From Methanothrix sp. (GTDB lineage: Archaea; Halobacteriota; Methanosarcinia; Methanotrichales; Methanotrichaceae): DNA of 5,490 nt. A program made the position numbers and the translations under genes. The stretch is taken from assembly GCA_028688535.1 (NCBI GenBank), contig JAQTXY010000152.1, forward strand, positions 1 to 5,490. The letters are read 5' to 3'. This document shows, one piece after another, positions 1 to 5,490 of this stretch. Position 1 is the stretch's first letter, and each line of letters starts with the position of its first letter. The notes under the pieces are model-generated. The model had not been told where the DNA came from. It did no database searches and worked only from the letters and a program-made list of their open reading frames with translations.

Positions 1-399
1 ATCTGCAGCGTCTGCGAGTACCAGGACCCCATCCACCTCGCGACCATTGTCGAAAGGCTGAATGCAGACGTCATCTTCGGCCGCACGGATATCACCATCT
101 GGGGCTACACGGTAATAGATAGCATGAAGGCCATCATTGAGATGCTTCCCGACCAGTTCCAGAAGATCTACGGGCGCAGCACTGCCCGCGCCCTGATATT
201 CACCGGCGCTCATTCCGGCAAATCGCCCATGGTGGCTGTGCGGGTCAGCAACCTCAAGCCCGGTGCGGTAGTCTTGCAGGGGATAATGCCTTCCGAGGTC
301 GATCCTATTGCTATCAAGATAGCACAGGTCGAGAACATTCCTCTTCTAACGACACATTTTTCCGTTGACGAACTCACCATCGCATTGAGCAAAGGGTGA
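1..399 (+). CDS. C-terminal fragment of an unidentified protein with a DRTGG-like end, possible regulator (5'-truncated)
   Basis: The frame is open from the first base of the window to the TGA at 397-399, so the true start lies upstream; the internal ATG at 124 is not a convincing start because the coding frame continues before it. The 132 visible residues begin with a Cys-x-x-Cys pair (residues 2 and 5). They continue through an alpha/beta-looking stretch and end with a segment (about residues 88-132) reading like 'PGAVVLQG...DPIAIKIAQVENIPLLTT'. That end resembles DRTGG-type domains, in which a 'go elsewhere' strand is followed by a helix and an 'iPvl.T' strand. No catalytic motif or membrane segment is visible. 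The stop lies only 6 bases before the HMG-CoA synthase start, and the synthase ribosome binding site overlaps this gene's end, so co-transcription with the mevalonate genes is likely. A regulatory protein with an N-terminal DNA-binding domain outside the window is a guess from context. I do not recognise the family with certainty. Confidence 0.8.
   Translation: MCSVCEYQDPIHLATIVERLNADVIFGRTDITIWGYTVIDSMKAIIEMLPDQFQKIYGRSTARALIFTGAHSGKSPMVAVRVSNLKPGAVVLQGIMPSEVDPIAIKIAQVENIPLLTTHFSVDELTIALSKG
395..399 (+). promoter_or_regulatory. Shine-Dalgarno GGTGA that sets the TTG start of HMG-CoA synthase
   Basis: GGTGA matches the complement of the archaeal 16S rRNA tail and lies 6 bases before the TTG at 406. 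Its last three bases are the stop codon of the preceding gene, so termination of the first protein and initiation of the second occur at the same spot. There is no ATG or GTG giving a sensible N-terminus nearby, which supports TTG as the real start. Confidence 0.6.
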
Positions 400-405
400 A
401 ATCTT

Positions 406-1443
406 TTGGTCTCTGGTATTGTAAGTTATGGGGTCTATATCCCGCGATTTCGTATAAGGTTGGACGAAATTGCCCGGGTTTGGGGAGACGGAGAGGAGAT
501 CACGGATGGCCTTCGCGTATTTGAGAAATCCGTGCCTGATCTGGATGAGGATACCGTGACCATCGCTGTGGAGGCGACGAGAAATGCCTTGCAGCGCGCG
601 AAGATTGATCCGAAACGAATTGGTGCTATTTATGCCGGCTCGGAGAGCCATCCCTATGCCGTGAAGCCCACCGCCACTATCGTAGGCCAGGCCTCATGCA
701 CTTCATCCTCTTTTACGGCAGCAGACTTCGAGTTTGCCTGCAAAGCTGGCACAGCTGCTCTCCAGGCATGTCTGGGCCTTGTCAGCTCCAATCTAATCGA
801 CCTGGGCCTGGCCATCGGCGCGGATGTGAGCCAGGGCGCTCCGGGAGATATGCTGGAATATACGGCAGCAGCCGGCGGAGCTGCATATGTAATCGGCAGC
901 CGGGACGTGGCTGCCGAGATCGAGGGCACTTATTCTTTCTCCACCGATACACCTGATTTCTGGAGGCGGGAAGGTATGCCTTATCCTGAACATGGTGGGC
1001 GATTCACGGGCGAGCCGGCCTACTTCAAGCATGTGACTGGCGCCGCTCGCGGCCTTCTGGAACGCATGAATTGCGCGCCCGAGGATTATGATTATGCGGT
1101 CTTTCATCAGCCCAATGGCAAGTTTCCCGTGCGTGTAGCTAAGATGCTGGGATTTTCCAAAAAGCAGATCGAGCCGGGTTTGATTGTTCCCCTCATTGGA
1201 AATACGTACTCTGCGTCATGCCTCATCGGCCTTGCCGCGACTTTGGATGTTGCCAAGCCCGGTGAGCGCATCTTTGTGACCAGCTTCGGCTCGGGAGCGG
1301 GAAGCGATGCCTTCAGCATAAGTGTGAAAGACAGAATCGACGATATCCGCTGCAGGGCTTACAGCGTTCGTGACTATATCGGCGATGCCGAGTATCTTGA
1401 TTATGCCATGTATGCCAAGCATAAGGGCAAGCTGAGAATATGA
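406..1443 (+). CDS. hmgS: Hydroxymethylglutaryl-CoA synthase, archaeal type
   Basis: This enzyme condenses acetoacetyl-CoA with acetyl-CoA to give HMG-CoA, the second step of the mevalonate pathway to archaeal isoprenoid lipids; it is cytosolic. The protein is 345 residues, the usual size for archaeal members and shorter than eukaryotic ones. It starts with the typical [14 protein letters not shown] segment. The expected catalytic set is visible: Glu80 in [13 protein letters not shown], the acyl-accepting Cys112 in [11 protein letters not shown], and His234 in [15 protein letters not shown]. Asn266 in GNTYSAS and the C-terminal GSGAGSDAF loop (about 295-303) fit the thiolase/ketosynthase fold. 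The TTG start is supported by a GGTGA six bases upstream and by the N-terminus matching family members. The stop codon overlaps the thiolase start by 4 bases (ATGA), so the two are translationally coupled. Established work on archaeal homologues shows a complex of this enzyme with thiolase and a DUF35 protein, all three of which are encoded here in order. Confidence 0.97.
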   Translation: MVSGIVSYGVYIPRFRIRLDEIARVWGDGEEITDGLRVFEKSVPDLDEDTVTIAVEATRNALQRAKIDPKRIGAIYAGSESHPYAVKPTATIVGQASCTSSSFTAADFEFACKAGTAALQACLGLVSSNLIDLGLAIGADVSQGAPGDMLEYTAAAGGAAYVIGSRDVAAEIEGTYSFSTDTPDFWRREGMPYPEHGGRFTGEPAYFKHVTGAARGLLERMNCAPEDYDYAVFHQPNGKFPVRVAKMLGFSKKQIEPGLIVPLIGNTYSASCLIGLAATLDVAKPGERIFVTSFGSGAGSDAFSISVKDRIDDIRCRAYSVRDYIGDAEYLDYAMYAKHKGKLRI

Positions 1444-2603
1444 GATCCGTATCCATAATTGGTGTAGGCTGCACCAAGTTCGGAGAGCGATGGGATGTCT
1501 CTTTGCGCGACATGATCGCTGAAGCCGGTGTGATGGCCATTGAGGATGCCGAGATCACAGGCGAGCAGATCGATGCACTCTATGTGGGCAACATGAGCGG
1601 CGGGCGGTTCATCGAGCAGGAGCACATCGGGGCGCTAATCGCCGATTGCGCGGGCCTTTCTCGCCTTCATGTGCCCTCCACGCGTGTGGAAGCGGCCTGC
1701 GCCTCTGGAGGCCTGGCGCTGCGTCAGGCGGTGCTGGCGGTGGCCAGCGGCTATAGCGATATTGTCATCGCGGCGGGGGTAGAGAAGATGACCGATGTCT
1801 CCACCGGCACGGCAGCCGACGCGCTGGCTTCAGCCGCAGACCGGGAATGGGAATGCTTCTTTGGTGCCACATTTCCGGCACTCTATGCCATGATTGCCAA
1901 GCTGCATATGCGTCGCTATGGCACAACGAATGAGCAGATGGCCCAGGTGGCTGTGAAAAATCACCACCATGCCTGCATGAATCCCATAGCGCAATATCAT
2001 ATGGAGATAAAAATCAATGATGTGTTCAAGTCTCCAATGGTGGCGGACCCACTCCACGTCCTGGACTGCTCTCCCATCTCCGATGGAGCGGCGGCATTGG
2101 TGCTAGCTCCTACAGAAATGGCGAGAAGGTTTTCAGAGGAGCCCATAAAGATCATAGGCAGTGCCCAGGCCAGTGATACTCTGGCCTTGCATGATCGTCG
2201 CGATCTGACCACTCTGGATGCAACCGTCCATGCCGGGCGAGCCGCTTTCACCCAGGCCGGGATCGAGCCTCGAGCGATTGATGTGGCCGAAGTGCATGAC
2301 TGCTTCACTATCGCGGAGATATTGGCCATAGAGGACCTGGGGTTCGTGGAAAAGGGCCAGGGCGGCAAAGCCACCGAGGAAGGGATAACTGCCCTGGGAG
2401 GCAGCCTGCCCATCAACACCTCTGGAGGGCTGAAGGCTTGCGGGCATCCAGTGGGTGCCACAGGAATAAAGCAGGCTTACGAGATCGTCCTGCAGCTTCG
2501 CGGAAAGGCGGGCAAGCGTCAGGTGGATGAGGCTGAGATTGGTCTTGCCCATAATGTTGGCGGATCGGGGGGAACTGCCCTGGTTCACATATTTTCGAGG
2601 TGA
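1440..2603 (+). CDS. Acetyl-CoA C-acetyltransferase (acetoacetyl-CoA thiolase), archaeal SCP-x-like type
   Basis: This enzyme joins two acetyl-CoA to give acetoacetyl-CoA, which feeds HMG-CoA synthase in the mevalonate pathway. The protein has 387 residues, normal for the family. The nucleophilic Cys87 lies in [12 protein letters not shown], His286 in AEVHDCFT and His336 in [14 protein letters not shown]. The C-terminus carries [15 protein letters not shown] (about 371-385). This is the SCP-x-like form, which lacks the C-terminal Cys-x-Gly of classical bacterial thiolases. The ATG at 1440 overlaps the synthase stop in ATGA. Only a weak AGGG (1424-1427) lies upstream, so initiation probably depends on coupling to the preceding gene. 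The equilibrium of the condensation is unfavourable. In archaeal homologues this is overcome by physical contact with the synthase and a DUF35 scaffold, and the gene order synthase-thiolase-DUF35 here fits that. Annotation as a generic 'thiolase family protein' or lipid-transfer-like protein would be the same gene. Confidence 0.95.
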   Translation: MRSVSIIGVGCTKFGERWDVSLRDMIAEAGVMAIEDAEITGEQIDALYVGNMSGGRFIEQEHIGALIADCAGLSRLHVPSTRVEAACASGGLALRQAVLAVASGYSDIVIAAGVEKMTDVSTGTAADALASAADREWECFFGATFPALYAMIAKLHMRRYGTTNEQMAQVAVKNHHHACMNPIAQYHMEIKINDVFKSPMVADPLHVLDCSPISDGAAALVLAPTEMARRFSEEPIKIIGSAQASDTLALHDRRDLTTLDATVHAGRAAFTQAGIEPRAIDVAEVHDCFTIAEILAIEDLGFVEKGQGGKATEEGITALGGSLPINTSGGLKACGHPVGATGIKQAYEIVLQLRGKAGKRQVDEAEIGLAHNVGGSGGTALVHIFSR

Positions 2604-2604
2604 T
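2597..2604 (+). promoter_or_regulatory. Strong Shine-Dalgarno GAGGTGAT for the DUF35 gene
   Basis: GAGGTGAT is an extended match to the complement of the 16S rRNA tail. It lies inside the last codons and stop of the thiolase gene. Three in-frame start codons follow one another here (GTG 2600, ATG 2603, ATG 2606). The distance from GAGG to the ATG at 2606 is 5 bases, which favours 2606; the GTG at 2600 lies inside the ribosome binding site itself. Confidence 0.6.
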
Positions 2605-2605
2605 G

Positions 2606-3031
2606 ATGACAAACCAAGCGCCCAGATTCTGGAGAAGCATACCGCAAAGGTACAATCTTTCCGGGACACACTGTACTTGCTGCAATGAATACTTCTTTCC
2701 TCCCAGAAACCTCTGCCCCAACTGCCGTCGCGGGGCGCATTTAGAGGAGTACACCTTCAAGGGAACAGGTACTATTATCACCTATACTACCATATATAAC
2801 GCCACAGAGGACTTCGAGAGGCTGACGCCCTATAATCTGGCCATCATTCAACTGGATGAGGGGCCGAAGGTTACCGGCCAGATCGTCTCCAGTTCGGCTG
2901 GTGTGAAAATCGGCATGCGTGTTCGACCCGTATTTCGCATCCTGGGAAAAGAAGGCAACAAGGGCATAATCTACTACGGCACCAAGTTTGCGCCTCTTAT
3001 CGAGCCGAACTGCTCCGGACGAGATGAGTAG
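2606..3031 (+). CDS. DUF35 zinc-ribbon/OB-fold protein, scaffold of the thiolase-HMG-CoA synthase complex
   Basis: This is a small acyl-CoA-associated protein of 141 residues. An N-terminal helix (RFWRSIPQRYNL, about 7-18) is followed by a rubredoxin-like zinc ribbon with Cys23, Cys26, Cys37 and Cys40 in the pattern CxxC-x10-CxxC. An OB-fold follows, with a GTGTIITYT strand near 53-61, TPYNLAIIQLDEG near 74-86 and IGMRVRPVF near 102-110. This order is that of the DUF35 family. In archaeal mevalonate complexes of known structure, the DUF35 protein bridges thiolase and HMG-CoA synthase and helps form a shared CoA site. That role is inferred here from homology and from position as third gene of the unit. 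The start was placed at 2606 because of the ribosome binding site spacing; ATG 2603 or GTG 2600 would add one or two residues. Loss of one zinc ligand pair, seen in some bacterial members, is not the case here. Confidence 0.95.
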   Translation: MTNQAPRFWRSIPQRYNLSGTHCTCCNEYFFPPRNLCPNCRRGAHLEEYTFKGTGTIITYTTIYNATEDFERLTPYNLAIIQLDEGPKVTGQIVSSSAGVKIGMRVRPVFRILGKEGNKGIIYYGTKFAPLIEPNCSGRDE

Positions 3032-3091
3032 GATATTAAAAGAGTAAGCGACCACAATTTGCGTCTTGCGAGCAGAGCTTTCTATCGAAAT

Positions 3092-3364
3092 CTATGCCAT
3101 CGCAAAATCCCTTCTGCGTCTCTCCGGGCCGCCTTCTTCTGCAGTGAGAAGGACTGGCCCGGTCTTGATAACATTTTCTTTAGTTTTCAGCTCGCTGAGC
3201 ATTCGGGAGAGGCCATTTTTCTCTTCAGCCTGCATAACTAAAAAAAAGCTATACTCACCAAAGAGACGGTAAACATTTCTTACTTCCGGCCTTTTCTGGA
3301 GGTGATCATAAACCGATCTTTCCTGGCCGCCGCTAACTTTTATCATTGTCATTCCAAATAACAT
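3092..3364 (-). CDS. Stand-alone Lrp/AsnC ligand-binding (RAM) domain protein
   Basis: The protein has 90 residues on the minus strand and shows the beta-alpha-beta-beta-alpha-beta order of the RAM/AsnC C-terminal domain. There is a strand MIKVS (7-11), a helix ERSVYDHLQKRP (15-26), a strand pair VRNVYRLFGEYSFFLVMQA (28-46) with the typical GEYS turn, a helix GLSRMLSELKT (51-61) and a strand VIKTGPVLL (65-73). There is no helix-turn-helix, so it cannot bind DNA in the way of full Lrp proteins. Stand-alone RAM proteins bind amino acids or similar effectors and can assemble with other Lrp-family proteins. A 17-residue tail (74-90) with four arginines in a row (82-85) extends beyond the domain. 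The ATG at 3364 has a GGGGGA nine bases upstream; ATG codons at 3352 and 3346 are alternatives. It is divergent from the GH57 gene and convergent with the DUF35 gene. Two overlapping plus-strand frames show no family pattern, so this strand is the coding one. Confidence 0.8.
   Translation of the reverse strand: MLFGMTMIKVSGGQERSVYDHLQKRPEVRNVYRLFGEYSFFLVMQAEEKNGLSRMLSELKTKENVIKTGPVLLTAEEGGPERRRRDFAMA
3240..3247. repeat. A8/T8 homopolymer inside the RAM gene
   Basis: Eight adenines in a row on the plus strand read as AGC TTT TTT TTA on the coding strand, encoding Ser-Phe-Phe-Leu in the second strand pair of the RAM domain. The family pattern is intact on both sides in one frame, so the tract is in the correct phase in this copy. 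It is a site where slippage or a sequencing indel would break the gene. Confidence 0.8.
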
Positions 3365-3407
3365 TTATCTGATTCCCCCACTGGAGCAATTAAGAATTCA
3401 GTACAAG

Positions 3408-3415
3408 TATTAAAG
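3408..3415 (-). promoter_or_regulatory. TATA-like box for the RAM gene
   Basis: Read on the minus strand the site is CTTTAATA. It ends 43 bases before the ATG at 3364. With the usual archaeal distance of about 26 bases from box centre to transcription start, the mRNA would begin near 3385 and have a leader of roughly 20 bases that includes the GGGGGA ribosome site. The match to the archaeal TATA consensus is moderate. Confidence 0.35.
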
Positions 3416-3424
3416 CATTTTGCC

Positions 3425-3440
3425 CAATTGAGCATAATTG
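3425..3440. promoter_or_regulatory. 16-bp imperfect dyad, candidate operator between divergent genes
   Basis: The inverted repeat has 5-base arms CAATT (3425-3429) and AATTG (3436-3440) separated by 6 bases; 12 of 16 positions are self-complementary. It lies between the two divergent TATA candidates, 22 bases before the GH57 box and 10 bases upstream of the RAM box. A related CAATT/AATTC arrangement is seen at 3387-3399. Position and symmetry suggest a regulator site, but short AT-rich dyads are common by chance. Confidence 0.3.
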
Positions 3441-3461
3441 GAGAAGGCCGCGCGAAGGATG

Positions 3462-3469
3462 TAAATATT
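3462..3469 (+). promoter_or_regulatory. TATA box for the glucan-degradation genes, possibly leaderless
   Basis: TAAATATT is the best archaeal TATA-like sequence before the GH57 gene, with a purine-rich BRE-like GAAGGA just upstream (3454-3459). The centre of the box is about 26 bases from the ATG at 3491, so transcription would begin at or next to the start codon. The absence of a good ribosome binding site before this ATG agrees with a leaderless mRNA. Confidence 0.45.
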
Positions 3470-3490
3470 TTGCAGCCGGATATAGAAAAC

Positions 3491-4966
3491 ATGACTCTTG
3501 TATCCCTATGCTTTGAGGTCCACCAGCCCCTCCGTCTCAAGAAGAATTTCTTCTGGGACGGCTCACCCTTAAAGGAAGTTGTGCCCAATTTGCATGATTT
3601 CTATTTTGATGATTCTGAGAATAGGAGGATCTTTGAGCGAGTATCCGACAAATGCTATCTGCCTGCCAACAAGGTGATTTTGGAGAGCATTAGAAAGCAT
3701 GAGGGATCGCTCAGGCCTTTCAAGGTCGCCTACAGCTTCTCCGGTGTATTCCTGGAGCAATGCCTGGCTTATCGTCCTGAGGTTTTAGACTCCTTCGTCA
3801 AGCTGGTGGAGAGCGGAGGAGTGGAGGTGATGGAGCAGACCTACTATCACTCTTTGGCCAGCCTCTATGAGGATAAGAGCGAGTTCTTCGAGCAGGTCAA
3901 GATGCATAGGGAGCTTATCTGGGATATTTTTGGGCTGCATCCTACCACCTTCGAGAATACAGAGCTGATTTACAATGACGAGATTGCGGCCATGGTCGAG
4001 CAGATGGGATACAAGGCGGTGTTCACTGAGGGCGTGATGGCCGATCCTAACTACGTCTACCGGCCCCCCAAGACGGCAATCTCATTGCTCCTGCGAAACT
4101 ACAAGCTCACCGATGACATCGGTTTTCGCTTCTCCTCGCATGGCTGGGAGGAGTATCCCCTAACAGCCGACAAGTATGCAGGCTGGCTTGCCGCGACACC
4201 TGGCAAGTGCATTAACATCTTTTGCGACTATGAGACCTTTGGCGAGCATCATTGGGTTGACACTGGCATCTTTGAGTTCCTGCGCCACCTGCCTGATGAG
4301 ATCCTGAGACATGAAAATCTCAGTTTCGCAAGCCCAGCCGAGATTGCAAAAGCCACTCCCCCGGAATGGGAGCTGTCCGTGCCCAATTATGTCTCCTGGG
4401 CAGATTTGGAGAGGGATACAAGCTGCTGGCTGGGAAACGCTCTGCAGCAGGCTGGCTTTATCTATCAAAAGAGGCTGGAGGCACCTGTCAAAGAGAGCCG
4501 AAATCAGGGGCTTCTCCGGATTTGGAGGACGCTTCTCTTATCCGATCATCTCTATTACATCTTCACTCACGGTGGAGGTCCAGGAGAAGTGCACAGCTAC
4601 TTCAGCCCCTACGGCCTTCCCTTTGATGCCTCAGTTACCTACTTCAGCGTTCTATGTGATCTGCATTACCGCCTCAAGAAAAAGATCCATCTGGCAGATT
4701 CGCCCTTCCGCTTTGCCACTGGCGTCGATCAGTTCACGGGAGAGGTCGCCTGGAGCTTGGCCGGTCTGCAAAATATTCTAAAAACAGTATCGCTTGAATC
4801 ATTGCAATACCATAGCATCCAGGGGGATCTTTCCCTCTGGGCAAAGACCAGCCTTGCTGATGCTCTTCTCGCGCAGCAGTTGGCGCAATCTGAGAGCTTC
4901 ACGGGAGAAAGGCTGCGCGAAAGCCTGATTGCGGCAGTAAAAGCCGCTCTCTCGGAGGATAAATGA
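3491..4966 (+). CDS. Glycoside hydrolase family 57, alpha-amylase type
   Basis: This is an intracellular alpha-1,4-glucan-acting enzyme of 491 residues without a signal peptide. The N-terminus MTLVSLCFEVHQPLRL carries the first GH57 motif, HQP (11-13). Further family blocks are YSFSGVFLEQ (81-90), MEQTYYHSLASLY (114-126), the FENTELIYNDEIA block (154-166) with Glu158 as the expected nucleophile, and DYETFGEHHW (246-255) with Asp246 as the expected acid. This assignment follows the pattern of GH57 glucanotransferases and archaeal alpha-amylases. The C-terminal part (about 340-490) is mostly helical, as in the family. The start at 3491 is chosen because the family begins there; an upstream TTG at 3428 would add 21 unrelated residues and would lie across the promoter. 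The gene overlaps or abuts the debranching gene. It could act as an amylase or as a 4-alpha-glucanotransferase; the sequence alone does not settle which. It probably works on stored glycogen. Confidence 0.93.
   Translation: MTLVSLCFEVHQPLRLKKNFFWDGSPLKEVVPNLHDFYFDDSENRRIFERVSDKCYLPANKVILESIRKHEGSLRPFKVAYSFSGVFLEQCLAYRPEVLDSFVKLVESGGVEVMEQTYYHSLASLYEDKSEFFEQVKMHRELIWDIFGLHPTTFENTELIYNDEIAAMVEQMGYKAVFTEGVMADPNYVYRPPKTAISLLLRNYKLTDDIGFRFSSHGWEEYPLTADKYAGWLAATPGKCINIFCDYETFGEHHWVDTGIFEFLRHLPDEILRHENLSFASPAEIAKATPPEWELSVPNYVSWADLERDTSCWLGNALQQAGFIYQKRLEAPVKESRNQGLLRIWRTLLLSDHLYYIFTHGGGPGEVHSYFSPYGLPFDASVTYFSVLCDLHYRLKKKIHLADSPFRFATGVDQFTGEVAWSLAGLQNILKTVSLESLQYHSIQGDLSLWAKTSLADALLAQQLAQSESFTGERLRESLIAAVKAALSEDK
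4954..4958 (+). promoter_or_regulatory. Shine-Dalgarno GGAGG for the debranching enzyme gene
   Basis: A full GGAGG lies within the last codons of the GH57 gene. It is 7 bases before the ATG at 4966 and 4 bases before the ATG at 4963. The better spacing favours 4966, although the ATGA overlap at 4963 is also a common arrangement. Confidence 0.6.
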
Positions 4967-5490
4967 TGGCTGTTTCTCCCTTTCACCCCCAGAGCTACGA
5001 AGAGGGCGCAGGCCATGAGTGGCTGCAGGCCAATGGCCTGGGCGGCTATGCCTCCGCCACTGCAGTGGGCAGCAACACGCGGGCCTATCACGGCCTTCTT
5101 GTGGCGGCGCTAAAGCCTCCGACCGACCGCTGGCTTTTGCTCAGCTCCCTGGATGAGGAGTTTGATGGCGCGCATCTGGCCAATCACCAATATCCTGGTG
5201 TAATCCACCCCCAGGGATTTAAATTCTTGCAGGAGTATAGCAATGATCCCTTCCCGCGATTTTGCTATAAGATCGGCAGATGCCGCATCGAAAAGACGGT
5301 CTTCATGATCCAAGGAGAGAACACCACCATCATCAGCTACAAGATCAAGAATGGGCAGGGAATGATGCGTCTCGTTCCCCTGGTGCACAGTCGGAGCTTT
5401 CATTCCGCTTCCCCCTTGCCGGGCATGAGCCAGCAACCTCTTGATACAGGAACAATTCTGCGATCAAATCTCCGCCCGGACATTCGTCTC
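4966..5490 (+). CDS. Amylo-alpha-1,6-glucosidase (glycogen debranching enzyme), N-terminal part (3'-truncated)
   Basis: The frame is open from the ATG at 4966 to the last base of the window, giving 175 residues of a protein that continues beyond it. Residues 18-46 hold the hallmark of the GDE N-terminal domain: EWLQANGLGGYAS, then TRAYHGLLVAA, followed by RWLLLSSLDEEF (55-66). The rest (about 90-150) fits the beta-sandwich that precedes the (alpha/alpha)6 catalytic domain, which lies outside the window, so catalytic residues cannot be checked. Family members hydrolyse alpha-1,6 branch points of glycogen or related glucans in the cytosol. The start abuts the GH57 stop (TGATG), or overlaps it by 4 bases if ATG 4963 is used, and both share the upstream promoter. 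The pair can together break down a branched alpha-glucan. The presence of glycogen synthase or glucoamylase genes further downstream is expected from related archaeal clusters but not visible. Confidence 0.93.
   Translation, partial: MAVSPFHPQSYEEGAGHEWLQANGLGGYASATAVGSNTRAYHGLLVAALKPPTDRWLLLSSLDEEFDGAHLANHQYPGVIHPQGFKFLQEYSNDPFPRFCYKIGRCRIEKTVFMIQGENTTIISYKIKNGQGMMRLVPLVHSRSFHSASPLPGMSQQPLDTGTILRSNLRPDIRL

Noticed and set aside
124..126. ATG at 124 as the start of the first gene
   Set aside because: The frame is open and protein-like from base 1 and there is no good ribosome site before 124, so this is an internal methionine of a truncated gene.
2133..2669. A 178-codon minus-strand reading frame opposite the thiolase and DUF35 genes, and another of 154 codons at 1997-2461
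   Set aside because: Both are antisense to well-recognised genes with intact catalytic motifs, and the protein sequences look like shadows rich in Ser, Arg and Pro without domain pattern.
3079..3090. Small inverted repeat TTTC-TATC-GAAA between the convergent genes as a bidirectional terminator
   Set aside because: The stem is only four AT-rich pairs and no U-run follows in either direction.
3174..3187. T-rich stretch (TTTTCTTTAGTTTT) as terminator of the mevalonate unit
   Set aside because: It lies about 140 bases past the DUF35 stop and is explained by lysine codons of the RAM gene on the other strand; no independent support.
3059..3272. Two short plus-strand reading frames opposite the RAM gene
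   Set aside because: Their translations show no family pattern, while the minus-strand frame reads as a complete RAM domain with a plausible ribosome site.
3428..3490. Upstream TTG start (3428) for the GH57 gene
   Set aside because: It would add 21 residues unlike GH57 N-termini, has no ribosome site, and its coding stretch contains the best TATA candidate.
4311..4781. A 156-codon plus-strand frame inside the GH57 gene
   Set aside because: It is an out-of-frame shadow of the GH57 C-terminal half; no ribosome site or recognisable domain.

Overview
The window looks like a piece of a methanogenic archaeal chromosome. A Methanothrix/Methanosaeta-like member of the Methanosarcinales is my best guess, from gene content and protein flavour only. 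The archaeal signs are an archaeal-type HMG-CoA synthase next to an SCP-x-like thiolase and a DUF35 protein, a stand-alone Lrp-type RAM domain protein, an archaeal GH57 amylase, TATA-like promoter elements and GGAGGTGAT-type ribosome binding sites. No rRNA, tRNA, CRISPR array, insertion sequence or integrase was seen.

Layout. Bases 1-399 (+) hold the C-terminal part of an unidentified protein with a possible DRTGG-like end. Bases 406-3031 (+) are a tight three-gene unit: HMG-CoA synthase (TTG start), acetoacetyl-CoA thiolase (4-base overlap) and a DUF35 zinc-ribbon/OB-fold protein (abutting or overlapping). Bases 3092-3364 (-) hold a small RAM-domain protein that converges on the mevalonate unit. 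Bases 3365-3490 are an AT-richer divergent promoter region. Bases 3491-4966 (+) encode a GH57 alpha-amylase-type enzyme. Bases 4966-5490 (+) are the start of an amylo-alpha-1,6-glucosidase (glycogen debranching enzyme) that runs off the window.

How the genes work together. The first unit makes HMG-CoA from acetyl-CoA, the committed entry to the mevalonate route to isoprenoid membrane lipids. In archaea the thiolase, the synthase and the DUF35 protein form one complex that passes acetoacetyl-CoA between active sites. The second unit breaks down or remodels an intracellular alpha-glucan: GH57 acts on alpha-1,4 bonds and the debranching enzyme on alpha-1,6 branches. The RAM protein is divergent from the glucan genes and convergent with the mevalonate genes. 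It could sense an amino acid or another small effector, but its target cannot be read from the sequence.

No clearly new system was recognised. The most open questions are the identity of the first, truncated protein, the role of the orphan RAM protein with its basic tail, and the promoter architecture of the 3365-3490 region, where the GH57 mRNA may be leaderless.
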